Source: Bacteroides sp. CAG:770 (GTDB lineage Bacteria; Bacteroidota; Bacteroidia; Bacteroidales; UBA932). From it: a stretch of DNA of 23,842 bases. Location of the stretch: positions 9,241-33,082 of the forward strand of contig FR890603.1 of assembly GCA_000435075.1 (NCBI GenBank), in the 5' to 3' direction. The translations under genes were made by a program, and so were the position numbers. This document shows positions 1 to 7,522 of this stretch, piece by piece (the stretch's first letter is position 1; the number at the start of each line of letters is the position of its first letter). The notes beneath the pieces are model-generated. The model was not told where the DNA came from and did not search any database. It was given only the letters and a program-made list of their open reading frames with translations.

Positions 1-2
1 CC

Positions 3-326
3 AAGATGGTGTCGTATCGGGAAAAGCTGGGCGGCTATTCTGATATCGTGCAGCTGATGGAGATCTATCATCTTGACAAAGAGAAGTTTGCGAAGTTTTC
101 TGACCTTATAGAGGTGAGGAAGAGACCGGCGCCGTTCAGGCTGTGGTCAATGCCGGCCGATTCGCTCCGCCGGCATCCTTATGTGCGGGATTTCAGAACT
201 GCCAATGCCATAGTGCTTTACAGAAACAATAATCCCCGCTCGTCTTGGACCGTTTCCGGTCTCGAACGTGCAGGGATAATCGACAAGGAGACAGCAATGC
301 GTCTCTCAAGATGTGTTATTGAGTGA
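3..326 (+). CDS. helix-hairpin-helix (ComEA-like) protein, C-terminal fragment
   Basis: This is the 3' end of a gene that starts before the window: the frame is open from base 3, and the first in-frame ATG (base 6) falls inside a conserved repeat, so it is not taken as the start. The visible 107 residues hold the end of one helix-hairpin-helix unit (YREKLGGY, then a leucine/isoleucine-rich helix) and a second unit around LRRHPYVRDFRTANAIVLYR. The pattern 'hPYh...A..I..YR' is typical of Bacteroidota proteins with several such DNA-binding modules, related to the competence protein ComEA. Whether this one is periplasmic and takes part in DNA uptake cannot be seen, because the N-terminus is missing. 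It converges on recA with 17 bases between the two stop codons. Confidence 0.75.
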   Translation, partial: KMVSYREKLGGYSDIVQLMEIYHLDKEKFAKFSDLIEVRKRPAPFRLWSMPADSLRRHPYVRDFRTANAIVLYRNNNPRSSWTVSGLERAGIIDKETAMRLSRCVIE

Positions 327-343
327 TGTCTGGGAGCCCCGGC

Positions 344-1378
344 CTAGTCGTGGACGTTCTTGAGTGCCTCTCTGATTTTTGCCTCGATTTCATCGCTGAG
401 CTCGGCATTGTCGGCAATCAGCTGCTTTGTCGCCTCTCGGCCCTGGGCAAGTTTCTGGTCGCCGTAACTGAACCATGATCCGCTCTTGTTGATGATGCCG
501 TACTCGACTCCGAGATCGACAATCTCGCCTGTGTGTGAGATGCCCTCACCATAAACGATATCGAATTCCGCCTTCTTGAAAGGTGGAGCCATCTTGTTCT
601 TTACGACCTTCACCTTGGTGCGGTTTCCGAGAGCCTCTTCGCCATCCTTGATCTGGGTGGTCCTGCGGACATCGATACGTACTGATGCGTAGAACTTCAG
701 CGCGTTACCTCCGGTAGTGGTCTCAGGATTACCGAACATGATTCCGATCTTTTCACGGAGCTGGTTGATAAAGATGCAGCAAGTGTTTGTCTTACTGATA
801 TTTGCGGTCAGTTTTCTGAGGGCCTGGCTCATGAGTCTTGCCTGAAGACCGACCTTGTTGTCACCCATCTCACCTTCGATTTCAGCCTTCGGAGTAAGGG
901 CTGCGACTGAGTCAATGACAATGATGTCAATGGCACCTGACCTGATGAGGTTGTCGGCGATTTCAAGTGCCTGCTCACCGTTGTCCGGCTGTGATATGAG
1001 GAGCGTATCCAGATTTACACCGAGAGCTTTCGCGTAAGAACGGTCGAAGGCATGTTCCGCATCTATCATCGCTGCAATTCCGCCCTGTTTCTGGGCCTGT
1101 GCGATAGCGTGGATAGCCAAGGTGGTCTTACCGCTGGACTCAGGTCCGTAGATCTCTATGATTCTGCCCTTAGGGTATCCTCCGATTCCCAAAGCATGGT
1201 CGAGAGCGATGGAGCCGCTCGGTATTACTTGATGTTCATCCCATTGTGGCTGATCTCCCAGCTTCATGATCGTGCCTTTCCCATAGTCTTTTTCAATCTT
1301 GTCGATCGTCGCCTGCAGCGCTTTCAGTTTCCCGGTATCAACCTGGGCGCCGGCGTCTTTTACTGCTTCTTTAGCCAT
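344..1378 (-). CDS. recA: recombinase RecA
   Basis: RecA is the cytoplasmic ATP-dependent strand-exchange protein of homologous recombination and the co-protease that senses DNA damage. The 344-residue product has the expected length. Visible motifs are Walker A GPESSGKT (78-85), Walker B VIDSVAAL (154-161), loop L1 around EGEMGDNKVG (168-177), and the L2 region after FINQLREKIG (about 203-230) with the ATP-contacting QLREK segment. The C-terminus is short and mildly acidic (ending NVHD). The start is the ATG at 1378, giving the usual short N-terminus. It is transcribed alone, divergently from rlmN; recX, the product of which modulates RecA, lies in the opposing cluster at 5039. A good Bacteroidota -7 element lies about 48 bases upstream, and an inverted repeat lies in the leader. 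Confidence 0.99.
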   Translation of the reverse strand: MAKEAVKDAGAQVDTGKLKALQATIDKIEKDYGKGTIMKLGDQPQWDEHQVIPSGSIALDHALGIGGYPKGRIIEIYGPESSGKTTLAIHAIAQAQKQGGIAAMIDAEHAFDRSYAKALGVNLDTLLISQPDNGEQALEIADNLIRSGAIDIIVIDSVAALTPKAEIEGEMGDNKVGLQARLMSQALRKLTANISKTNTCCIFINQLREKIGIMFGNPETTTGGNALKFYASVRIDVRRTTQIKDGEEALGNRTKVKVVKNKMAPPFKKAEFDIVYGEGISHTGEIVDLGVEYGIINKSGSWFSYGDQKLAQGREATKQLIADNAELSDEIEAKIREALKNVHD

Positions 1379-1402
1379 AATGTGTTATTTTTTGTTCTTA
1401 TC

Positions 1403-1418
1403 TGCGGATTATTCCGCA
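1403..1418. repeat. inverted repeat in the recA leader
   Basis: Six-base perfect arms TGCGGA and TCCGCA surround a four-base TTAT centre. The repeat lies just downstream of the predicted recA transcription start and about 25-40 bases before its ATG. It could be an operator or a 5' mRNA hairpin. No known LexA-type box was recognised. Confidence 0.55.
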
Positions 1419-1425
1419 TTCTTTA

Positions 1426-1433
1426 CAAAGATA
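1426..1433 (-). promoter_or_regulatory. recA promoter, -7 element
   Basis: On the minus strand this reads TATCTTTG, a full match to the Bacteroidota primary-sigma -7 consensus TAnnTTTG. The -33 box is weak: TTTC about 18 bases upstream instead of TTTG. The predicted transcription start is near 1420. Confidence 0.65.
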
Positions 1434-1482
1434 GAAAAAACGCAGTAATTAGAAATGAAAAATTAGTTAAATTTGTAGAGTT

Positions 1483-2568
1483 ATGAGCGAAGTGATTAAA
1501 TATAAACTGCTTGGGAAGACTCCCGGGGAGTTGAAGGAAATAGCTGTCCAATGCGGGCTGCCGTCTTATGCGGGCGGCCAGATTGCCCAGTGGCTATACA
1601 AGAAGAAAGTAAAGACAATAGATGAGATGACGAACCTTTCCAAGGCGGGAAGGGAGAAGTTGTCGGAGAAATATGAGACAGGAGCGGTTGCCTATTCGGA
1701 CTGCCGCGAGTCCTCGGACGGTACCAAGAAGTACCTTTTCCCTGTGACTTGCGCTTTCGGGGGCGGACTGAATGGCATTGAAGGGGAGAATCCCGGGAAG
1801 GTGGAGTCCAGCAGCATTGAGGCTGTCATGATTCCAGAACTGGACAGGAAGACGCTTTGCGTGTCGTCTCAGGCCGGATGCAAGATGGGCTGCAAGTTCT
1901 GTATGACCGGCCGTCAGGGGTTCCATGGCAATCTGTCGGCTGCCGATATCCTTTCCCAGTTCATATCTGTGGATGAGGCTGCTGACCTTACAGGTACCGT
2001 ATTTATGGGTATGGGAGAGCCGTTGGACAACTATGAGAATGTCCGCAGAGCGATAGAAGTTCTTACTGCCGACTGGGGTTTCGGATGGAGCCCGAAGCGT
2101 ATAACCCTCTCATCCATAGGTGTTTTGCCTAATCTCAAGCGCTATCTGGATGAAACCAGGTGTCATCTTGCAATCAGTATGCATGATGCCTTCCCTGATG
2201 AGCGTGGCGAACTGATGCCGGTCCAGAAGGCTTATCCGCTGAAAGATGTGATTTCGCTTATCCGTCAATATGACTTCACAGGCCAGAGGCGTGTAAGTTT
2301 CGAATATACGATGTTTTCCGGTTTTAATGATGACAAGCGTCATGCGGATGGGATTATCCGTCTGCTTTCCGGTCTGGAATGCCGCGTGAACCTCATCCGG
2401 TTTCATAAGATTCCTGACTTCCCATATGTGTCTTCTCCTGAGGGGGTTATGGAGGTTTTCCGAGACCGTCTGAACAAGGCCGGCATCACATCGACAATAC
2501 GTGCTTCGAGGGGTGAGGACATTTTTGCGGCCTGCGGTATGCTTGCCGGAAAACATGGTGACAAATAA
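1483..2568 (+). CDS. rlmN: dual-specificity rRNA/tRNA adenine-C2 methyltransferase RlmN
   Basis: RlmN is a radical-SAM enzyme that puts a methyl group on C2 of A2503 in 23S rRNA and A37 of some tRNAs. The 361-residue protein shows the CX3CX2C iron-sulfur motif (C133, C137, C140), the MGMGEP segment (175-180) that binds SAM, and both mechanistic cysteines: C126, seven residues before the cluster as in the family, and C351, which carries the transferred methyl (RASRGEDIFAACG context). The N-terminal helical accessory domain (GGQIAQWLYKKKV...MTNLSKAGREKL) is typical. The start is the ATG at 1483; a TAAATTTG sequence ends only seven bases before it, so the transcript may be almost leaderless. It heads a plus-strand run of four genes, followed after 34 bases by the patatin-like gene. 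Confidence is very high. Confidence 0.98.
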   Translation: MSEVIKYKLLGKTPGELKEIAVQCGLPSYAGGQIAQWLYKKKVKTIDEMTNLSKAGREKLSEKYETGAVAYSDCRESSDGTKKYLFPVTCAFGGGLNGIEGENPGKVESSSIEAVMIPELDRKTLCVSSQAGCKMGCKFCMTGRQGFHGNLSAADILSQFISVDEAADLTGTVFMGMGEPLDNYENVRRAIEVLTADWGFGWSPKRITLSSIGVLPNLKRYLDETRCHLAISMHDAFPDERGELMPVQKAYPLKDVISLIRQYDFTGQRRVSFEYTMFSGFNDDKRHADGIIRLLSGLECRVNLIRFHKIPDFPYVSSPEGVMEVFRDRLNKAGITSTIRASRGEDIFAACGMLAGKHGDK

Positions 2569-2602
2569 GAATATCTGACTAACTGTTAATTTATTGTAGG
2601 CT

Positions 2603-5035
2603 ATGCGTGGGAGAATTTTGACATTGTTGGCTGCGCTGACGTCATTTTTATGTGCGTCAATGCCGGTCTTTGCGGACAGTCTGCCGGAAAAACTGGTTCC
2701 TGGCATTGACGAAACCCGCGATTCCCTTTCATTGGAGTCTCTGCGGGATTATCTTTCTATGATACGTGAAAAGAGGCCTACAGTTGCATTGGTCTTGAGC
2801 GGAGGCGGGGCGAAAGGTGCCTCCCACATCGGAGTCATCAAGTGTCTGGACTCATTGGGAATTCCTGTCGATGTGGTGCTCGGAACCAGCATGGGAGGTC
2901 TGATAGGCTCTCTGTATTCCCTTGGCTACCAGCCAGAACAGATGGATTCCATCCTCAGGTCCTTTGACTGGGATGTGGCATTGACGGACAAGGTGCCGCG
3001 CGACTACATCTCATACGCTACAAGCAAGTACAAGGAGAAGATTCTTCTCTCGTTCCCGTTCTATTATGCCAAGAAGGACTATGTGGAGCGCATGGAGGAG
3101 AATGTCCAATATACCGGCACTGAAAGGAAATATGACCGGATTCATTTTGGCGCGGCCAAGGGTGAGGATGCCACTAGAGTCGTGAGGGATAATCTGCTCG
3201 GCAGTTTGCCTTCCGGCTTTGCTTTCGGACAGAATGTGAATAATATATTCAGTTCGCTTACAGTAGGTTATCAGGACAATATGTCGTTCGAGGAACTGCC
3301 TATCCCGTTCGTGTGCGTGGCTACTGAAATGGTTACTGCCAAGCCTAAAATCTGGTATGAGGGCAAACTTAATACGGCACTGCGTTCGACAATGTCGATA
3401 CCGGGAGTATTTGCTCCTGTGAAGACTGACGGAATGGTGCTGGTGGACGGAGGCATGAGGGACAACTATCCTACCGATATTGCGAAGGCCATGGGTGCGG
3501 ACATTATCATTGGTGTGGACCTTTCGTCCGGTTTCCGTGATTATTCCGGTCTCAATAACCTTGGAGATATCATTTCCCAGGGTGTGGACATGCTCGGCAG
3601 GGAGTCGTATGAGAAGAATGTGGGGATTCCTGACGTGACCATCAAGCCTAGTCTGGATGAGTTTACGATGATGAGCTTCGACGACAGGAGCATCAGTACT
3701 ATCATTGACAGGGGCTATGAGGCAACATTGACACAGATTGACAAACTGGATAGCCTGAAAGCATTGATAGGTCCTTTCCGCACGGAACTTCACAACCGCA
3801 GGGCGATTGACATCAATTCTGAGCCGGTGAGGATTTCGAGCGTGGAGATTACCGGCGTGTCTGACAAGGAGTCCCGCTACCTTATGGGAAAGATTGGCAT
3901 AAGACCGAACCAGACAATCGGAAAAGGTGCCATTGAGGACGCTGTGGCGATGATTTTCGGTACCAATGCCTTCGATTACGTGACTTATGAACTGGTCGGG
4001 AAGAGTGAGCCGTTCGGGCTTCTGATTCATTGCAAGAGAGGTCCTATCCATCAGTTCGGAATCGGTGGAAGGTTTGATTCTGAGGAGATTGTCTCGGTGT
4101 TGCTGAATTTCGGTCTGAATGTCCACAGGCTTCAGGGACCTGCAGTCGATTTTACCGGAAAGGTGGGTACAAATCCTTATGGCAAGGCTCATTTCTATCT
4201 GATGGCGCCTAAGGGGCCTACTCCGAATGCCTCTTTGCTTTTCAAGTGGACTGACCGTAATCAGTTCAAACTTGGTACCAGTGACTATAAGGTGGCCTAT
4301 TTCAATATGATGCAGGAAATCTACCTTTCGAATATCCGTTGGAGGAGGTTCGATATGAGGGCAGGTATCAGAAATAATTATTTCAAGCTTAATTCCGCGA
4401 TGACTGACAAGGTTTCCGGAGATTATGATTTCGGACATCTTACAAATAATTATCAGTCAGTGTTCGTCAATATGAGGGCTGATACTTTCGATGATGGTTA
4501 TTTCCCTACGAGGGGCTTTACTCTCGGAATTGGTTATGAATGGATTTTCCATGGAACCAATTATCATGTGGATCCTTTCCATTCATTGACCTTCGATGTG
4601 AAGGCGGTGGCTCAGACGAGGGGTGCGCTCGCGATTATTCCTTCTCTGCAGGCGCGTTATCTCTTCGGAGGTGATCCGACTTTGCCTTATGTCAATGTCA
4701 TGGGCGGTGCGATTCCGGGCAGATATCTTGACCAGCAGATGACTTTCACTGGAATCAACTATGCTACGGCGTGTGCGAATTTCCTTGCTATAGCGCGTAC
4801 TGATTTCCGTTTCAAGTTGTTCAAGAACAATTACCTTACGGCGATGTTCAACTATGCTGTTACTGTCGCTGAGATTAAGGATTTCGGAAATGTTGACAAG
4901 ACTAAGGGCGTGTTCGGGGCCGGTCTCAAGTATTCTTACAACTCCATCATAGGTCCTGTCGAGCTGGATGTCCATTGGGCGTCACGCAAGCAGTACAAGC
5001 CTGGTGCTTATCTTAACATTGGCCTTTATTTCTAG
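2603..5035 (+). CDS. patatin-like phospholipase with POTRA and outer-membrane barrel domain
   Basis: The 810-residue protein begins with a signal peptide (hydrophobic residues 5-22, likely cleavage after VFA at 24). A patatin domain follows, with the oxyanion motif GGGAKG (67-72), nucleophile elbow GTSMG (Ser96) and DGG (Asp282 of the Ser-Asp dyad), so it should be an active lipid acyl hydrolase. Residues about 408-480 look like one POTRA unit (VRISSVEITGVSD...), and about 485-810 are the alternating aromatic strands of a BamA/Omp85-type barrel ending in Phe (LNIGLYF). This order matches type Vd autotransporters such as PlpD, although Bacteroidota versions may stay cell-bound. It lies between rlmN and recX, three bases before recX, so it is probably co-transcribed with recX without a shared function. 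The natural lipid substrate is unknown. Confidence 0.93.
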   Translation: MRGRILTLLAALTSFLCASMPVFADSLPEKLVPGIDETRDSLSLESLRDYLSMIREKRPTVALVLSGGGAKGASHIGVIKCLDSLGIPVDVVLGTSMGGLIGSLYSLGYQPEQMDSILRSFDWDVALTDKVPRDYISYATSKYKEKILLSFPFYYAKKDYVERMEENVQYTGTERKYDRIHFGAAKGEDATRVVRDNLLGSLPSGFAFGQNVNNIFSSLTVGYQDNMSFEELPIPFVCVATEMVTAKPKIWYEGKLNTALRSTMSIPGVFAPVKTDGMVLVDGGMRDNYPTDIAKAMGADIIIGVDLSSGFRDYSGLNNLGDIISQGVDMLGRESYEKNVGIPDVTIKPSLDEFTMMSFDDRSISTIIDRGYEATLTQIDKLDSLKALIGPFRTELHNRRAIDINSEPVRISSVEITGVSDKESRYLMGKIGIRPNQTIGKGAIEDAVAMIFGTNAFDYVTYELVGKSEPFGLLIHCKRGPIHQFGIGGRFDSEEIVSVLLNFGLNVHRLQGPAVDFTGKVGTNPYGKAHFYLMAPKGPTPNASLLFKWTDRNQFKLGTSDYKVAYFNMMQEIYLSNIRWRRFDMRAGIRNNYFKLNSAMTDKVSGDYDFGHLTNNYQSVFVNMRADTFDDGYFPTRGFTLGIGYEWIFHGTNYHVDPFHSLTFDVKAVAQTRGALAIIPSLQARYLFGGDPTLPYVNVMGGAIPGRYLDQQMTFTGINYATACANFLAIARTDFRFKLFKNNYLTAMFNYAVTVAEIKDFGNVDKTKGVFGAGLKYSYNSIIGPVELDVHWASRKQYKPGAYLNIGLYF

Positions 5036-5038
5036 AGT

Positions 5039-5512
5039 ATGGATAATGAGTTGTATGTGAAGGTGTTGGGGCGTCTGCAGGCTCAGTGTTCCAGAAAGGA
5101 GTGCTGCTTGGCGGACATGAAGACCAAGGCTCTAAAGGCGATGGATGGTGACGAGGATGCTGCTGAACAGATAGTTGCGTCTTTGGTTTCTGACCGGTTT
5201 GTAGATGATCTGCGTTATGCTTCGGCCTTTGCCAGGGAGAAGGCCTCGATTTCAGGCTGGGGTGCCCAGAAGATCCGTTTCATGCTCATGCGTAAGGGCA
5301 TTGACAGGAAAACTGCCGATGAGGCATTGACGGAAATCGATGCGGCTTCTGCGGACAGGAAGCTTGAGTCGGTGATTGCGGCGAAGTACAGGTCTCTGAA
5401 GGAGGACCCGCAGTGGAGGCTGAAACTGATTCGGTTTGCGCTCGGGCGTGGCTATGGTTACGATCAGGTGATGAGTGCTGTGGACAGGGTTTCCCGGGGG
5501 AGTGATGACTGA
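5039..5512 (+). CDS. recX: regulatory protein RecX
   Basis: RecX binds RecA filaments and modulates their growth. The 157-residue product is basic and helical, with the central conserved stretch RFVDDLRYASAFAREKASISGWG (residues 53-75) followed by KIRFMLMRKGI, the hallmark of the family's tandem three-helix repeats. The length is normal. It starts three bases after the patatin-like gene and its TGA shares one base with the ATG of the next gene, which points to translational coupling. recA itself is 3.7 kb away in the opposite orientation, so the two are neighbours but not in one operon. Confidence in the family is high; a regulatory effect in this organism is inferred from the family. Confidence 0.9.
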   Translation: MDNELYVKVLGRLQAQCSRKECCLADMKTKALKAMDGDEDAAEQIVASLVSDRFVDDLRYASAFAREKASISGWGAQKIRFMLMRKGIDRKTADEALTEIDAASADRKLESVIAAKYRSLKEDPQWRLKLIRFALGRGYGYDQVMSAVDRVSRGSDD

Positions 5513-6300
5513 TGGATTTTATTTCTGAAATACGGGATTTCCTTTCGCAAAACGGGATTGCGGCAATTGAAACTGTCAATGACGGGTTCAGTGTCTTTGT
5601 GTGCGGCAATGTCAATGTTATTCCTGTTCCGGTGTCTTCGGCTTCGTTGGAATCTGCTGAAGAACAGCGTGTAAGATTGTCAGATGTGGTTTCTGTGCTG
5701 CCTGGCAAGAAGGTGCTTGTACCTGAGGATATGTGGCGGGGAAGGCCTGAGATGATGAGGCCGAGGCTGCTGGCACAGCTTGGCAGGTTCAGATCTGTTT
5801 TTGCAAGAAATACTGTAGTTTCGAGAATCGGGAAGGAGGAGGCTGCTTTGTTTCTGGACAGGTGGCATTCTTATCGTGATGCCGCTTCCAGATATCGCTA
5901 TGGGGTGTTCACGAAGGCTGGAGAACTGGTTGCTGTGGCTTCCTTCTCTTCCGGGAGGACTTGGGTGAAGGAGGGTAGGACTGTGCGTTCTTATGAGTGG
6001 GTGCGTTATGCTTCTCTTCCTGATGTGCGTGTTGTAGGGGGAATGGGTAAGGTACTTAAGGCCTTTGAGGAGGATGTGCATCCTGATGATATCATGAGCT
6101 ATGCTGATATGGAGTGGACGGATGGTGCTGTCTATGAGCGGCTTGGCTTTATTGAAGACGGAATCCGCCCTCCGGTCCAATTTGTCATCGACCCGGTTTC
6201 CTGGGTGAGGACAGCATTGTCGAGGGCGGATTCTGTCTCCGGTATGTTTTACCATCTGAATATGGGCAGTGTCAAATATCGTCTTGCCCGATGGCATTGA
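5512..6300 (+). CDS. conserved protein resembling C-terminal half of phage homing-type proteins (GNAT-like fold suspected)
   Basis: I know no named function for this 262-residue protein. Residues 70-118 (VPEDMWRGRPEMMRPRLL...RFRSVFARNTVVSRIGKEEAALFL) and 131-212 (YGVFTKAGELVAVASFSS, SYEWVRYASL, GGMGKVLKAF, DIMSYADMEWTDGAVYERLGF) follow the layout of phage proteins in which an N-terminal nuclease domain is joined to a module with 'EDEW...R' and 'SYAD.RWS.G..Y..LGF' motifs. The last part resembles an acetyltransferase-like fold. Here the N-terminal 60 residues are short and show no clear catalytic acidic/lysine set, so any nuclease activity is doubtful. It overlaps recX by one base, so it is very likely co-expressed with it. 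The resemblance is from memory and needs a profile search. Confidence 0.8.
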   Translation: MDFISEIRDFLSQNGIAAIETVNDGFSVFVCGNVNVIPVPVSSASLESAEEQRVRLSDVVSVLPGKKVLVPEDMWRGRPEMMRPRLLAQLGRFRSVFARNTVVSRIGKEEAALFLDRWHSYRDAASRYRYGVFTKAGELVAVASFSSGRTWVKEGRTVRSYEWVRYASLPDVRVVGGMGKVLKAFEEDVHPDDIMSYADMEWTDGAVYERLGFIEDGIRPPVQFVIDPVSWVRTALSRADSVSGMFYHLNMGSVKYRLARWH

Positions 6301-6464
6301 CTTAGTAATCCTTAAAAAATAACTTGGTAATCTTTGTTCGTCTTTTCGGTCTATATTTCTTTTTTCATCAGTCGTGTACGTCCAGTACACTCCTTCTTCG
6401 GAAAAGAAATCTATCCTCGAAAATTCTTTACAAATCTTTACCAACTTATTATTTTAACGCTTAC
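6301..6464. other. convergent intergenic region with inverted repeats
   Basis: This 164-bp AT-rich gap separates the convergent 262-residue gene and purC. It contains a perfect hairpin, GTGTAC-GTCCA-GTACAC (6374-6390), and a longer-range pair TTGGTAA (6324-6330) / TTACCAA (6438-6444). No U-run follows the hairpin on either strand, so it is not a textbook terminator. No convincing gene is seen. Confidence 0.5.
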
Positions 6465-7412
6465 CTATCTGATGGTCTTCAGGTATTCTGTCACGTTGTT
6501 GCAGATTCCTTCTGCAGAGTACTCGCGACGTTCGAATTTTGTTCCTGTGATCTTTTCGTAAAGTTCAATGTATCTGTCGGTGATGTGGGAAACGACTTCC
6601 GGTGTCATTTCCGGCACTTTCTGGCCGTCCTGGCCCTGGAATCCGTTGGCCATGAGCCATTCTCTTACGAACTCTTTGGAAAGCTGTTTCTGTTTTTCGC
6701 CTTTGCGGAGTCTTTCTTCGTAGCCGTCAGCGTAATAGTAACGTGAGGAGTCAGGTGTGTGGACTTCGTCCATGAGGTAAATCTGACCATCGCGTTTTCC
6801 GAATTCGTACTTGGTGTCCACGAGGATGAGTCCCATCTTCTTTGCGATTTCCTGTCCGCGCTTGAAGATTGCTCTGGTGTATTCTTCGATTTTTATGTAA
6901 TCTTCTTCCGGTACGATGCCCTGTGCGATGATTTCTTCGCGGGTGATGTCTTCATCGTGTCCTTCTGATGCTTTTGCAGATGGGGTGATGATAGGCTCCG
7001 GGAACATCTGTCCTTCTACCATGCCTTCGGGGAGGGTTACGCCGCAGAGTGTGCGCTTGCCTGCCTGGTATTCTCTCCATGAGTGTCCTGCAAGGCAGCC
7101 GCGGATGACCATTTCCACTTTATATGGCTCGCATTTGTATCCGACTGTCACCATAGGGTCCGGTGATGCTATCTTCCAGTTAGGCACGATATCTGAGGTC
7201 GCGTCGAGGAATTTCGCTGCTATCTGGTTAAGTACCTGTCCCTTGAAAGGAATCCCCTTTGGAAGAACTACGTCAAATGCGGAAATCCTGTCGGAAACTA
7301 CCATTACCAGATACTTGCCGTCAATGTCATAGACATCGCGTACTTTCCCGACATACTTGCCGACCTGTCCCGGGAAATTGAAATCGGTCTTTACAATTGC
7401 GTCCATCGCCAT
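6465..7412 (-). CDS. purC: phosphoribosylaminoimidazole-succinocarboxamide synthase (SAICAR synthase)
   Basis: PurC joins aspartate to CAIR with ATP to make SAICAR, a step of purine synthesis in the cytoplasm. The 315-residue product carries the family motifs GKVRDVY (22-28, nucleotide binding), SDRISAFD (40-47), TPSAKASEGHDE (143-154, substrate loop), DTKYEFG (199-205) and DEVHTPDSSR (215-224). It is of the longer type with a C-terminal extension found in Bacteroidota and yeast Ade1. Two ATGs lie close together (7412 and 7406); the first is used here, but the second (MDAIVKTDF) is possible. It stands alone on the minus strand with a strong promoter about 75 bases upstream and a leader holding competing stems, which suggests leader-level control of purine synthesis, though no known riboswitch class is recognised. 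Confidence 0.98.
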   Translation of the reverse strand: MAMDAIVKTDFNFPGQVGKYVGKVRDVYDIDGKYLVMVVSDRISAFDVVLPKGIPFKGQVLNQIAAKFLDATSDIVPNWKIASPDPMVTVGYKCEPYKVEMVIRGCLAGHSWREYQAGKRTLCGVTLPEGMVEGQMFPEPIITPSAKASEGHDEDITREEIIAQGIVPEEDYIKIEEYTRAIFKRGQEIAKKMGLILVDTKYEFGKRDGQIYLMDEVHTPDSSRYYYADGYEERLRKGEKQKQLSKEFVREWLMANGFQGQDGQKVPEMTPEVVSHITDRYIELYEKITGTKFERREYSAEGICNNVTEYLKTIR

Positions 7413-7424
7413 GTTCAGTTTTAT

Positions 7425-7451
7425 GGCAAGTCGTACGGGTTTCTTGCCGTA
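7425..7451 (-). promoter_or_regulatory. purC leader with competing stems
   Basis: In the purC leader RNA (minus strand) GGCAAG and CUUGCC (7448-7443 with 7430-7425) form a six-base stem ending 13 bases before the ATG. UACGG and CCGUA (7451-7447 with 7438-7434) form a second stem that shares bases with the first, so the two exclude each other. No known riboswitch consensus was recognised. Confidence 0.4.
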
Positions 7452-7488
7452 AGATTCATGAGGGCTCCCGTAAGCCTGTTTATTGTCG

Positions 7489-7519
7489 CAAAGTTAGAAC
7501 CAGAATTCCTTTCTGCAAA
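7489..7519 (-). promoter_or_regulatory. purC promoter
   Basis: The minus strand shows TTTG (7519-7516), 19 bases, then TAACTTTG (7496-7489), an excellent match to the Bacteroidota TTTG-N19-TAnnTTTG promoter. The predicted start is near 7483, leaving a leader of about 70 bases. Confidence 0.8.
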
Positions 7520-7522
7520 GGA

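Noticed and set aside
3011..4438. 475-codon open frame antisense to the patatin-like gene
   Set aside because: The opposite strand carries clear patatin and barrel motifs; this frame is rich in His, Arg and Ile with no recognisable domain, a codon-bias shadow.
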